In this document: positions 25,380 to 33,053 of the stretch, in pieces | How positions within the stretch are numbered: the stretch's first letter is position 1 | How the letters are laid out: each line of letters starts with the position of its first letter | From: Palsa-870 sp035937155 | Lineage (GTDB): Bacteria; Chloroflexota; Dormibacteria; Dormibacterales; Dormibacteraceae | Reading direction: 5' to 3' | Length of the DNA stretch: 64,000 nucleotides | Assembly: GCA_035937155.1 (NCBI GenBank) | Contig: DASYVJ010000057.1 | Span: forward strand, 1-64,000 | Made by a program: the position numbers and the translations under genes | Notes under the pieces: model-generated | Databases searched by the model: none | What the model was told of the DNA's origin: nothing | What the model saw: only the letters and a program-made list of their open reading frames with translations

Positions 25380-26246
25380 TCAGCTGGTGGTCAGAAACTT
25401 CACCAGGCCGGCTTCGAGCGCGGCGGCAATCTGTTGCTGTCCCGTTGGGTCACCGGCCAGCCGAGCTTCGCGGGGATTGGTCAGGAACAGCGGCTCGGCC
25501 AGGGCGCCCGGCATCTGGCTCGGCTCATTCACCCAACCCGATGCCTGCGGACCGAGCTCGATGAGGTGGCCGTACGTGCTGCCTGAGCTCGTGAGCGTCG
25601 GCGCCGCCAGCTGGTCGTCGGTCCACACCCCACGATCCGCCGTGCCCAGAGCCGCCACGAGCGCAGCTTGCACGGCGATGGCGAGCCGCCGGTTCTCCGC
25701 CGCAAATGTTCTAGCCGAGTCGTAGAAGGTTTCCGTACCGCCGACAGACGGGTCGGAGAAAGCGTCGAAATGAATGGACAGCAGAACCGCCGCGCCGGTG
25801 GCATTGGCACAAGCGGCTCGCGCCGCGAGGTCTCGATGCTCGGCTGACGCGACGAGCGAGCCCATCACGGAGTCTGTGCCCGCGAGCTTGATCACCGTCG
25901 TGTCCTGCGTTCGTGCCATCGCGACCCGATAGCCGTCCGCTCGAAGCAAGTCGCTCAATCGCGACGCCACAGCGAGCGTCGCGTCCTTTTCGAGCACATG
26001 CCGGCCGCCGCTACCGCCCACTACCCCCGGATCAAGGCCTCCGTGACCCGGATCGATGAATACGGTCTGACCGGAGCCGGCGTGTGTCGGCGGCAAGGTC
26101 ATGCAAGCGCCCGCCTCGAGGCCGGGCAGCGAAACCTGGCTGGCCACCAAGGCGGGCCCCGACGCCGGCTTGAGGTTCGCTGCAATCGCGATCGGCGCGT
26201 TGAGCGTGGCCGCGAGCCTGAAGGCTCCGAAGGCAAGCGTCATCAC
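25380..26246 (-). CDS. N-acetylmuramoyl-L-alanine amidase (Amidase_3)
   Basis: 288 aa from the GTG at 26246. Zinc motif IDPGHGG near residues 65-71, EKDATLAVA with the Glu ligand, and SIHFDAF give the Amidase_3 core that cleaves the stem peptide from muramic acid. The hydrophobic N-terminal anchor continues upstream of the first GTG/ATG (RPPLLRIALVLALVMTLAFGAF), so the real N terminus may start earlier at a rare codon, since no ATG/GTG/TTG is available before the in-frame stop at 26385-26387. A TAGACT (26349-26344) lies upstream. Confidence 0.82.
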   Translation of the reverse strand: MMTLAFGAFRLAATLNAPIAIAANLKPASGPALVASQVSLPGLEAGACMTLPPTHAGSGQTVFIDPGHGGLDPGVVGGSGGRHVLEKDATLAVASRLSDLLRADGYRVAMARTQDTTVIKLAGTDSVMGSLVASAEHRDLAARAACANATGAAVLLSIHFDAFSDPSVGGTETFYDSARTFAAENRRLAIAVQAALVAALGTADRGVWTDDQLAAPTLTSSGSTYGHLIELGPQASGWVNEPSQMPGALAEPLFLTNPREARLAGDPTGQQQIAAALEAGLVKFLTTS

Positions 26247-26393
26247 CAGCGCCAGTACGAGCGCTATGCGAAGCAGGGGCGGACGGCCCCGCCGGCGCCG
26301 AGTGCGGTGTGGGACGTGGCGAGCGTTTGCGATCGGCCCGGCCAGTCTAGCGGGAGGCGCACGGCACCCGGCACGTTTAGCCCTTCAGGTTCC

Positions 26394-27038
26394 CTATTTG
26401 ATCCGGCCGTTCACAGCGAGTGCGACCTTCTTACAAGTTGCGGTGTCGATGTTGAGGATGGCGAGGATCACCATGAAGGTCTTGTTCTGCCAGACCGCGA
26501 CGTAAAACGCCTGGGAGGAGATGGCGACGCTCAGGACGATGGAGTTTGGGGTCAGCCCTGTTTGCGTGCCTTCAACAACCGGAGCACCGCTGGACTTCAG
26601 CGACGACGCGCTGAAGCCGAGGATCGACCCGCTCGTGTAACCCTTGTTCGCACTCGCCTCGTCCTTGAACTGGATCACAAAGTTGAGCACGAGCTTGTAG
26701 GACGCTGAGCTGAGGTCCGATGAGTTGGTCGCGATGCTCGCGCAGTGCGCTGCGCTGTCTGAGTAGAACGCGGCGTAGGCATTTGTAGCACCTTGCGTCT
26801 TTGCGGCGTCCCACTCCTTCTTGGTCGCTGCGTAGTTCGGATCCTTGGCCTTGGACTTGTTCAGAAAGGAGTCGATGTCGCCCGATAAATCGCACTTATG
26901 CATGTCACTCGGAAGGTCGCCCGGCTGCACGGAAATGCTGGACACCGTGGGCCCGGACGCAACTCCAGGCAGTGAACTGCTGCCGCACGCGACGAGCATG
27001 AATAAGGCAGTCAGGCCGGTCAGGGATCGGTGAAGCAT
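26394..27038 (-). CDS. Lipoprotein, paralogue of the 24652-25287 product
   Basis: 214 aa from the ATG at 27038. Signal peptide with lipobox LVAC near residues 14-17. The mature region mirrors the 24652-25287 product element by element, though the sequences have diverged. No family is recognised. The ATG coincides with the transcript start predicted from CAGACT (27050-27045). Divergent from the tyrosine recombinase. Confidence 0.8.
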   Translation of the reverse strand: MLHRSLTGLTALFMLVACGSSSLPGVASGPTVSSISVQPGDLPSDMHKCDLSGDIDSFLNKSKAKDPNYAATKKEWDAAKTQGATNAYAAFYSDSAAHCASIATNSSDLSSASYKLVLNFVIQFKDEASANKGYTSGSILGFSASSLKSSGAPVVEGTQTGLTPNSIVLSVAISSQAFYVAVWQNKTFMVILAILNIDTATCKKVALAVNGRIK

Positions 27039-27044
27039 CGGCAC

Positions 27045-27050
27045 AGTCTG
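27045..27050 (-). promoter_or_regulatory. -10 element CAGACT fixing the lipoprotein start
   Basis: Six bases from the ATG at 27038 on the minus strand; predicted leaderless. Confidence 0.4.
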
Positions 27051-27105
27051 ACAGCGATCGCACGGTATCGAGCCGCCGTTGTGGCAACATGCAGTCGGCC
27101 TCGAC

Positions 27106-28035
27106 ATGCCACTCGATCTGAAGGCCGCCGCCACGGAGTATCTCGACTGGCTTCAACTTGAAGCCAACCGGAGCACGAATACGGTCCGTGCGTACGCGTC
27201 CGAGCTCAACAAGCTGATCGTCTTCCTCACTGCCAACAATCACTCGCTATCGCTCGCGGACTTACGGCACGACGACCTCCGAGCGTATCAACGCCACCTG
27301 GCCGGCCGACTCAAGAGTCCCGCATCACGCGCGCGGGCCCTCGTCGCGATCCGCTCGTGGCTGCGCTGGATCGCTAAGGAAGGGCTGATCGACCGCGACC
27401 TCTCGAACGGCATCACTCTCCCCAAGCTCGAGCAGCGGCTGCCCAAACCGATTGATCCGGATGAGCTCACACGCCTGCTCGCGGCGCTGCCAACAAAGAC
27501 CGTGCATGAAAAACGCGACCGCGCGCTGGTCCAGTTCCTAATCAGCACCGGCTGCCGAATCTCGGAAGCCCTGGCGCTCGATCGGACCGACTTCCCGCGG
27601 TCCGGCAACCGACTGGTGGTGACCGGCAAGGGCTCCAAGCAGCGCTCCGTCTATCTGACGACGGACGCAAGAGCGGCGCTGGAGGACTACCTCGGCGCGC
27701 GCGAAGACGCTTGCATGGCGCTGTTCGTCAATTTCGACCGCGCGGCGGCGGACGATCGCGGCCGCCGTTTGACCTCCGCAGGCGCGCGGTTCATCGTGCG
27801 CAAGCTGCGCGTCCAGCTGGGCGCCTGGTCGTTCAAGTCACCGCACGTTGCGCGTCATACGGCCGCCACGACCCTGCTCGAGGTGACCGGCGGCGACGTG
27901 CGACTGGTCCAGGAGGTCCTGGGCCACGCCAACCTGAACACGCTGCAGGGCTACACGAAGATCGTCGACAGCCGCAAGCAGGACGCGTACCGCCTGTATC
28001 AAAAGTTCCTGGACGAGAAGAAGGCCGAGCTGTAG
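27106..28035 (+). CDS. xerD: Tyrosine recombinase, XerC/XerD-like
   Basis: 309 aa from the ATG at 27106. N-terminal SAM-like DNA-binding domain (residues 1-90), then the catalytic domain: Arg in GCRISEALAL, Lys in TGKGSKQR, HxxR in SPHVARHTAATTLLE, and His plus Tyr in LGHANLNTLQGYTK. These match Xer recombinases. A TTG at 27079 in frame would add nine residues and follows a TATCGA. Chromosome-dimer resolution or element integration are both possible; a 33-bp direct repeat pair lies 0.5-3.3 kb downstream. Confidence 0.9.
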   Translation: MPLDLKAAATEYLDWLQLEANRSTNTVRAYASELNKLIVFLTANNHSLSLADLRHDDLRAYQRHLAGRLKSPASRARALVAIRSWLRWIAKEGLIDRDLSNGITLPKLEQRLPKPIDPDELTRLLAALPTKTVHEKRDRALVQFLISTGCRISEALALDRTDFPRSGNRLVVTGKGSKQRSVYLTTDARAALEDYLGAREDACMALFVNFDRAAADDRGRRLTSAGARFIVRKLRVQLGAWSFKSPHVARHTAATTLLEVTGGDVRLVQEVLGHANLNTLQGYTKIVDSRKQDAYRLYQKFLDEKKAEL

Positions 28036-28078
28036 CCCGGCGGCCGCGCGGGTCTTGTCGGAACCACAGGGGACGGCC

Positions 28079-28084
28079 TAGTAT
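28079..28084 (+). promoter_or_regulatory. -10 element TAGTAT fixing the CNB protein start
   Basis: TAGTAT with exactly six bases to the GTG at 28091, so the predicted first base is the G of GTG. A TTG at 28085 would fall before the transcript starts. Confidence 0.55.
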
Positions 28085-28090
28085 TTGAGC

Positions 28091-28489
28091 GTGACCGATG
28101 TCAAGCACGCAAAGCTGTTCGAGGGACTCCCCGAGTCAGAGGTCCGTTCCATCGAAAAGCAGATGAAGATCGTCCAGCATCCCGCCGGTCACGAGATCGT
28201 CGTGAAGGGCGAGAACGGAGTTGGATTCATGATCATCCTCGACGGCACGGTGACCGTGTCGACCATCCAGGGCAAGTCCCGAACGCTGGGCCCGGGCGAC
28301 TCGTTCGGTGAGATGTCCCTGCTCGACCACGAAGGCCGCAGCGCGAACATCAAGGCCGACACCGACGTGTCCCTGGCGACCATCCCGGAATGGAGCTTCA
28401 AGCCATTCCTCAAGGAACACCCGGAGGTCAGCTACCGCCTCCTCCAGGTGCTGAGCCAGCGCGTGCGCCAGGCCGAAAGCAGCCAATAA
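28091..28489 (+). CDS. Stand-alone cyclic-nucleotide-binding domain protein
   Basis: 132 aa, one cNMP-binding beta-roll without a DNA-binding domain. GHEIVVKGENGVGFMIILDGTVTV is the first half; the phosphate-binding cassette is GDSFGEMSLLDHEGRSANIKA, where CRP-type proteins have FGE(L/M)ALL...RSA(T/S). It can bind cAMP or cGMP and probably acts by protein contact. A class III cyclase is encoded at 54859. A strong terminator follows. Confidence 0.85.
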   Translation: MTDVKHAKLFEGLPESEVRSIEKQMKIVQHPAGHEIVVKGENGVGFMIILDGTVTVSTIQGKSRTLGPGDSFGEMSLLDHEGRSANIKADTDVSLATIPEWSFKPFLKEHPEVSYRLLQVLSQRVRQAESSQ

Positions 28490-28511
28490 GCGCAGCCAGT
28501 ACGCAAAAGAA

Positions 28512-28547
28512 GAGGCCGGGCCCGCTAGGAACCCGGCCTTGTAAGTT
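28512..28547 (+). terminator. Rho-independent terminator after the CNB gene
   Basis: Stem AGGCCGGG/CCCGGCCT (8 bp) with an 11-base loop, followed by a T-rich run ending TTTTTT. It sits 20 bp downstream of the stop at 28489. Confidence 0.8.
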
Positions 28548-28561
28548 TTTTCAGAACCGCG

Positions 28562-28594
28562 GAGAGCCTTACTCGTCCTCGATCTGGTTGTACA
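28562..28594. repeat. 33-bp direct repeat, left copy
   Basis: Identical base for base to 31322-31354. The right copy is the last nine codons (YNQIEDE then stop) and the first 9 bp of the 3-prime flank of the 104-aa gene there. The left copy has no matching gene body, so it is a duplicated 3-prime end. The flanks diverge immediately on both sides. Confidence 0.85.
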
Positions 28595-28636
28595 ACACGC
28601 GATCTGACGACGGGCTCCTAACAGCGCCCTCTCGTA

Positions 28637-28933
28637 TTGGCGCCCTCCATCTGGTTGCTCGAAGGGCCACCATTGAACGACTTGATGAGGATAGTGAAAG
28701 GTCGTCGAAACGCGCAGGCCTGGATGTACCTGCCGGATGACGACCAGCAGCTGACGATCATCGGCCAGTTGGCGAAGACCACGGCCATATGCGTGAGCAA
28801 GAACCGGGCACTCATCGATTTCTGGGGTCACGGGTCAGCTCTGCCTGACGGCCCGCTCGTCGTCTACCTGCGCGACAACCTCAAGGAGGTGGATGACATC
28901 GGGGGTTACGAGCTGTGGACGCGGCCCGCTTGA
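28637..28933 (+). CDS. Hypothetical protein
   Basis: 98 aa from a TTG, or about 82 aa from the ATG at 28685. Not recognised. Contains ALIDFWGHGSALPDGPLVVYLRDNLKEVDDIGGYELWTR, a mixed alpha/beta layout. It overlaps the start of the next gene by 19 bp, which supports coding and an operon with the GT87-like genes. It lies inside the repeat-bracketed block. Confidence 0.5.
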   Translation: MAPSIWLLEGPPLNDLMRIVKGRRNAQAWMYLPDDDQQLTIIGQLAKTTAICVSKNRALIDFWGHGSALPDGPLVVYLRDNLKEVDDIGGYELWTRPA

Positions 28934-30042
28934 CCGTGCCGCGGCCGCTGGGCCGTCTCGGTCAGGCAGCATTGGTCGCCGCGCTCGTCTGGTTGACCCT
29001 CTTCAACCTCTACCAGATTCACGCGGCGTTCCCGCGCAAGCTCGTGGAGACCGACTTTCGCATCTGGTTCGCCGCGGCTTCGATCGGGACGCACCTCGGT
29101 TGGTCGCACCTCTATGACCTCGCCGCACAGAAGGCCGCCGTCGAGGCAGTCTGGTCCGGCTCGCGCTTTCTGGCCTTTGGCGATCCGCCGGTCGCCGCGT
29201 GGATCGTCTGGCCGCTCACCCTCGTGCCCTTCGGGGCGGCGCTCGTAATCTGGACGGTGCTCAGCCTCGCCGTCCTCGTGGCCTTCAGCCAGGCATTCGC
29301 ACCGGCAGACCGATTGGGGCGGGTCATGTATGCGCTGAGCGCCCTTGGATTCCTACCCACGTTCGTAATGGTCGAGGCAGCGCCGCTGTCGCCGGTCGTG
29401 TTCGCTGCGATCGGCGCTTGCGCGCTGCTGCTGATTCGGGGAAAAAATCTCGTCGCCGGTGCCGTGCTTTCGCTGATCATGGTCAAGCTGAACCTCGCCC
29501 TGCTCGTCCCGCCCGCGCTCCTCGTGGCGGGGTACCTGCGCAGCGTCGCCGCATTCGTGGGCAGCAGCGCGTTGCTGGGGCTCGCGCAGCTCGCGGCCGT
29601 GGGCGTGCAGGGCACGCGATCGATGATCGCCATCGACACCGGTTTCTTCGCCGATCCGTACCACCTGACATATTCGCTGGAGGTGCTCTTTGGCTCCCGG
29701 ACGGCCTGGCTGATCGCCGCCGCCGGCATCTCGGTCCTGACGCTCGTGGCCGCGTACTTGACCCGCAGCCGCGGTCCCCACGGGCCGATCGCGGCGGGCA
29801 TCGCGGGCTCGCTCCTGATCAACCACCACCTCACCCCGGCCGATTTCATCATGCTGTTGCTCTCCATCTGGCTGGTGCTGAGCCTGCGGCCTCGAGTTGA
29901 GATCGTGGTCGCCGGCGCGGCTCTGTGGACAGCGGGCTGGGCCAGCTCGCTCGGCTTGGCCTGGCCGGTCGCCGTCATGGAGGCCGTCTTCATCGGCGCC
30001 GTCGCCACCACCTCCCGCAACGTGCCGCAGACGGTGGAATGA
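28915..30042 (+). CDS. GT87-like (DUF2029) polytopic membrane protein
   Basis: 375 aa with about nine transmembrane helices. The first extracellular loop carries TDFRIWFAAASIGTHLGWSHLYDLAAQ, the DUF2029/GT87 signature (D-F, then LYD). Members are mannosyl/arabinosyl transferases that use polyprenyl-phosphate sugars, e.g. PimE in mycobacteria. GTG start at 28915; its TGA overlaps the ATG of the next gene (ATGA). First of a paralogous pair. Confidence 0.75.
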   Translation: MDAARLTVPRPLGRLGQAALVAALVWLTLFNLYQIHAAFPRKLVETDFRIWFAAASIGTHLGWSHLYDLAAQKAAVEAVWSGSRFLAFGDPPVAAWIVWPLTLVPFGAALVIWTVLSLAVLVAFSQAFAPADRLGRVMYALSALGFLPTFVMVEAAPLSPVVFAAIGACALLLIRGKNLVAGAVLSLIMVKLNLALLVPPALLVAGYLRSVAAFVGSSALLGLAQLAAVGVQGTRSMIAIDTGFFADPYHLTYSLEVLFGSRTAWLIAAAGISVLTLVAAYLTRSRGPHGPIAAGIAGSLLINHHLTPADFIMLLLSIWLVLSLRPRVEIVVAGAALWTAGWASSLGLAWPVAVMEAVFIGAVATTSRNVPQTVE

Positions 30043-31190
30043 CCAGGGCGCTCAACCTCGCGGCCGCCGCGGTGGTGGCGATCGCCCTGGCCACGAACTT
30101 ATTCCGCCTCTGGCTGCTCTTCACCACCCTGTTTCCGGGTGACGACTTCCGCTTCTACTTTGCGATGGCGCGCGTTGGACTCCAGTACGGCTGGTCGCGG
30201 ATGTACGACCTTGATCTCCAGTGCCGGCCCATTTCCGAACACATTAAGGAGACCACCGAACACTGCCCCGGCCTGGTGCTGCCGCCCGTCGCCTGGCTCG
30301 CGGCGCCGTTCACCGAGCTCGGATACTCCGCCGCCTATCCCGTCTGGGTCGTCTTCATGGCACTGGCCTGCGCCGCGCTACTGGCCGTGTGCTGGGACCG
30401 GCTTCCGCGACCAAAACCTCTCTACCTGGGCGCTGTGCTTTCTGTGTATCCGCTAGCTTATTGCCTCTTTCTGGGACAGGTCACCGTGCTCGCCACGCTG
30501 GGGGTGGCCCTGGCCTGGCGGCTGCTGGCGCGAGGCCATGCAACGTGGGCGGGCGTAGGCCTCGTCCTGATCCTGGCCAAGCCGCATATCGTATTCCTGG
30601 TCCCGGTGGCGCTACTCCTCACCGGGCGCTGGCGGCCGGTCGCCGTTGCCGGAACAATCACCTCGATGCTTGGCCTGCTGAGCTTGATAAGCATCGGTCC
30701 CCACGGAATTGAGACCTACCTCTCCGACCTGAAAACCTACGTGGGCGAGCCGGCGAACTACGTTTACACGCTGGCCGGCTGGTTCGGGAAAAACGTCTAC
30801 ACCACCGCGCTGCAATGGGCGCTCGGGCTGGTCACGCTTTACACCGCCTGGCGCTTCAGGGCTTGGTTGGACGCCGTCATCCTCGTAGCGATCGTCGGCA
30901 GCGCGCTCTCTGCCACCTACTGGCATGTCCAGGACTACGCAGTCCTCATCCTGGCGGTGCTCGCGCAGCTGAGCCTTGGTCCTCGGCGCCCGGCGGTGAC
31001 ATGGCTGGCGGCGTTCTTCATCGTGGGCTCGCCACTCCTCGTCGGGACGACGTTCGTGCCGCCCCTCGTGCAGATCAGCTCGTGGCTCGTCCTTCTGATT
31101 GCGTGGCTGGCATGGATGGCGACCCGGCCCGCAGCCTATTTCGGAGCGAGCGGAAGAACTCAAGCGCCGGTGCCAGCGGCAGCCACCTGA
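30039..31190 (+). CDS. GT87-like (DUF2029) polytopic membrane protein
   Basis: 383 aa with nine or ten helices. The signature loop is GDDFRFYFAMARVGLQYGWSRMYDLDLQ near residues 31-58, and LPPVAWLAAPFTEL follows. ATGA overlap with the upstream paralogue means translational coupling. Together they may build or extend a glycolipid, but the sugar is unknown. This is the last gene of the repeat-bracketed block; the next plus-strand promoter lies past 31700. Confidence 0.78.
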   Translation: MTRALNLAAAAVVAIALATNLFRLWLLFTTLFPGDDFRFYFAMARVGLQYGWSRMYDLDLQCRPISEHIKETTEHCPGLVLPPVAWLAAPFTELGYSAAYPVWVVFMALACAALLAVCWDRLPRPKPLYLGAVLSVYPLAYCLFLGQVTVLATLGVALAWRLLARGHATWAGVGLVLILAKPHIVFLVPVALLLTGRWRPVAVAGTITSMLGLLSLISIGPHGIETYLSDLKTYVGEPANYVYTLAGWFGKNVYTTALQWALGLVTLYTAWRFRAWLDAVILVAIVGSALSATYWHVQDYAVLILAVLAQLSLGPRRPAVTWLAAFFIVGSPLLVGTTFVPPLVQISSWLVLLIAWLAWMATRPAAYFGASGRTQAPVPAAAT

Positions 31191-31321
31191 CCTGGATCCG
31201 TGGATAAGACCCTTACGGCGCGAGTTGTCCGGTTGCACTGAGGCTGCCAAACCGTGCCGAGGCAAGAAAAGGGTCGGAATCGTATTCGAAACCGGCCCAC
31301 TAGCCTTACCGAAAGATGGTC

Positions 31322-31354
31322 GAGAGCCTTACTCGTCCTCGATCTGGTTGTACA
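31322..31354. repeat. 33-bp direct repeat, right copy
   Basis: Same sequence and orientation as 28562-28594; separation 2760 bp. It covers the stop codon and last codons of the 104-aa gene (stop at 31329-31331). Confidence 0.85.
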
Positions 31355-31643
31355 TCAAGCTGTCCTGGATCTCGTACAGAGCATCCATGGCCTCCATGAC
31401 GGAAGCCGGCTTGGCCTGGGCCAGGACGGTCACCTCGGGCGAATCCTCGATGACTTTGTTGATCGCAACGGAAAGCACCGGCGGCATCTGCCGCTGATCT
31501 GCCAGGTTCAGCATCTCCAGCTCGTTCAGGAGCCTATCGATGTGGTGCATCTTGTTCCGGCGCGCATATTTGGCGCGCTGAATCCTCATTTCCCGGGCGG
31601 TCATGTGCTCAATGGCGCGGCTCGCCTGCTTGATCATGGTCAT
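31329..31643 (-). CDS. Small charged helical protein, unknown function
   Basis: 104 aa, mostly helical and highly charged, starting MTMIKQASRAIEHMTAREMR and ending YNQIEDE. No family recognised. It has one of the most canonical promoters in the window, TTGACA-N16-TAAACT, and an AGGAGA Shine-Dalgarno, whereas many of its neighbours are apparently leaderless. Its 3-prime end is duplicated 2.8 kb upstream. Divergent from the SufR-like regulator. Confidence 0.75.
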   Translation of the reverse strand: MTMIKQASRAIEHMTAREMRIQRAKYARRNKMHHIDRLLNELEMLNLADQRQMPPVLSVAINKVIEDSPEVTVLAQAKPASVMEAMDALYEIQDSLMYNQIEDE

Positions 31644-31663
31644 TTCTCTATCTCCTGGTACAA

Positions 31664-31691
31664 AGTTTACGGCCCCCCTCCAATTTGTCAA
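31664..31691 (-). promoter_or_regulatory. Sigma-70-type promoter TTGACA-N16-TAAACT
   Basis: TTGACA is at 31691-31686 and TAAACT at 31669-31664 on the minus strand, with a 16-bp spacer. The start codon is 20 bases past the -10, with an AGGAGA between. A conventional, likely strong promoter. Confidence 0.75.
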
Positions 31692-31759
31692 GGATGTCCT
31701 GTAATAAATGGTCCTGGGCCGTGCTAGCATGGCCAGCCAGCGTCCGGAATGAGCCCCAA

Positions 31760-32392
31760 ATGATCGCCGGCCGTTCGACCCGCATGGAAGTCCTGGAGCT
31801 GCTGCGGCGCAAGGGCCGATGTAGCGCGGAAACTGTCGCCAGCGACCTGGGCGTCACGCCCAACGCGGTCCGGCAGCACCTCAGCAATCTCGAGCGCGAA
31901 GGTTTCGTCGTCAGCCATCCGGAACGCAGCGGGCGCGGGCGCCCGGCCCTGTTCTTCTCGCTAACCGAACGGGCGGATTCGGTATTCCCCAAGCGGTACG
32001 GGCAGCTCGCGACGATGGTGCTCCAGGAGGTCCAGGAGATGGGCGGGCCTGAGGCGCTCGATGAGGTTTTCTCGCGGGTGGCGGCCAGGCACGCCCACGC
32101 CATCGAGCCCGCCCTCGAAGGCCTCGAATTCGACGAGAAGCTCCGCCGGGTGGTCGTCTGGATCGGCCGGGCCGGCACCCTGGCCGAGCAGACCGAGACG
32201 TCTGAGGGTGTGAAGGTCACCATCCACAACTGCCCCTTCCGCAACACCGCGCTCAAGTTCCCCCAGGTCTGCACCATCACGCCTCATCTCATCTCGAGGC
32301 TGCTCGGAACGGCCGTTTCGCAGGCTGATTCCATCCACCGCCACGACCCCTATTGCTCCTTTGTCGTCCAGCGCCCTCCCGCTGCTGAGTAG
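31760..32392 (+). CDS. HTH regulator with C-terminal cysteines (SufR/DeoR-like)
   Basis: 210 aa from the ATG at 31760. N-terminal winged HTH: MEVLELLRRKGRCSAETVASDLGVTPNAVRQHLSNLEREGFV. The C-terminal half has three Cys (HNCPF, PQVC and DPYC), the arrangement seen in SufR-type Fe-S cluster sensors, which usually have four. It may sense iron-sulfur status or redox. It overlaps the next gene by 32 bp, so the two are coupled. The divergent 104-aa gene may be its target. Confidence 0.75.
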   Translation: MIAGRSTRMEVLELLRRKGRCSAETVASDLGVTPNAVRQHLSNLEREGFVVSHPERSGRGRPALFFSLTERADSVFPKRYGQLATMVLQEVQEMGGPEALDEVFSRVAARHAHAIEPALEGLEFDEKLRRVVVWIGRAGTLAEQTETSEGVKVTIHNCPFRNTALKFPQVCTITPHLISRLLGTAVSQADSIHRHDPYCSFVVQRPPAAE

Positions 32393-33053
32393 CCGCCTGG
32401 TCAAAGAGGTCGACGCGCTCGCACAGGGGCGCTACGGCATCTCGGTGGACTGGTTGATGGAGGCCGCCGGCTGGCAGGTGGCACGGTTCTGCAAAGGGCC
32501 GACGGCGGTCGTTTGTGGCGTGGGCAACAACGCGGGAGATGGACTCGCGGCGGCTCGACACCTCCACCGCTGGGGACGCCTCGCGAGCGTCTGCTGCGTG
32601 GACCCTGAGCGGCTGCAGGGTGCTGCGGCGCAAGAGCTCCGGGCTCTCAAGCGGATCGGAGTCTCAGTCTCAACTGAGCTTCGGCTCGACGAGGTTGAAG
32701 AGGCCGTCGACGCCATCTTCGGCACGGGCCTCTCAAGGCCTCCCGAGGCCGTGTTCGCGAAGTGGATCGAGGCCATCAACGGATCGCAGCTGCGGGTGAT
32801 TGCCGTGGACGTGCCCTCGGGCCTCGACGCCGACTCCGGCGTCGCCTACGCTCCATGTGTGCACGCACAGACGACGGTCACCCTGGGTCTTCCAAAACCA
32901 GGGCTCCTAGCGGGCGACGGACCGCGAGTCGCGGGCGAGATCTGGGTGGCGGACATTGGCGTGCCTTTCGAGGCCTACGCCGCGGTCGGCCTCGAGGTGC
33001 CGCCGAATCTTTTCTCAGCCGCTGATCGAGTCCGCCTGGATTCCATCCGATGA
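32361..33053 (+). CDS. nnrE: NAD(P)H-hydrate epimerase (YjeF N-terminal type)
   Basis: 230 aa with the NnrE core only: VCGVGNNAGDGLAAARHLH near residues 51-69, the Mg/ADP-binding Rossmann loop, and VIAVDVPSGLDADSG near 143-157. It epimerises damaged NAD(P)HX so the dehydratase can repair it. The C-terminal dehydratase domain (YjeF-C/NnrD) is absent here. TTG start at 32361 overlaps the regulator; its stop overlaps the exonuclease ATG (ATGA). Confidence 0.88.
   Translation: MSSSALPLLSSRLVKEVDALAQGRYGISVDWLMEAAGWQVARFCKGPTAVVCGVGNNAGDGLAAARHLHRWGRLASVCCVDPERLQGAAAQELRALKRIGVSVSTELRLDEVEEAVDAIFGTGLSRPPEAVFAKWIEAINGSQLRVIAVDVPSGLDADSGVAYAPCVHAQTTVTLGLPKPGLLAGDGPRVAGEIWVADIGVPFEAYAAVGLEVPPNLFSAADRVRLDSIR

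Noticed and set aside
27106..28035. Phage integrase of a full prophage
   Set aside because: No capsid, terminase, replication or repressor genes nearby; the recombinase is Xer-like and the 33-bp repeats do not enclose it.
29112..30020. Antisense 302-codon frame over the GT87-like gene
   Set aside because: Composition is an artefact of high GC third positions; the sense frame has membrane helices and the family loop.
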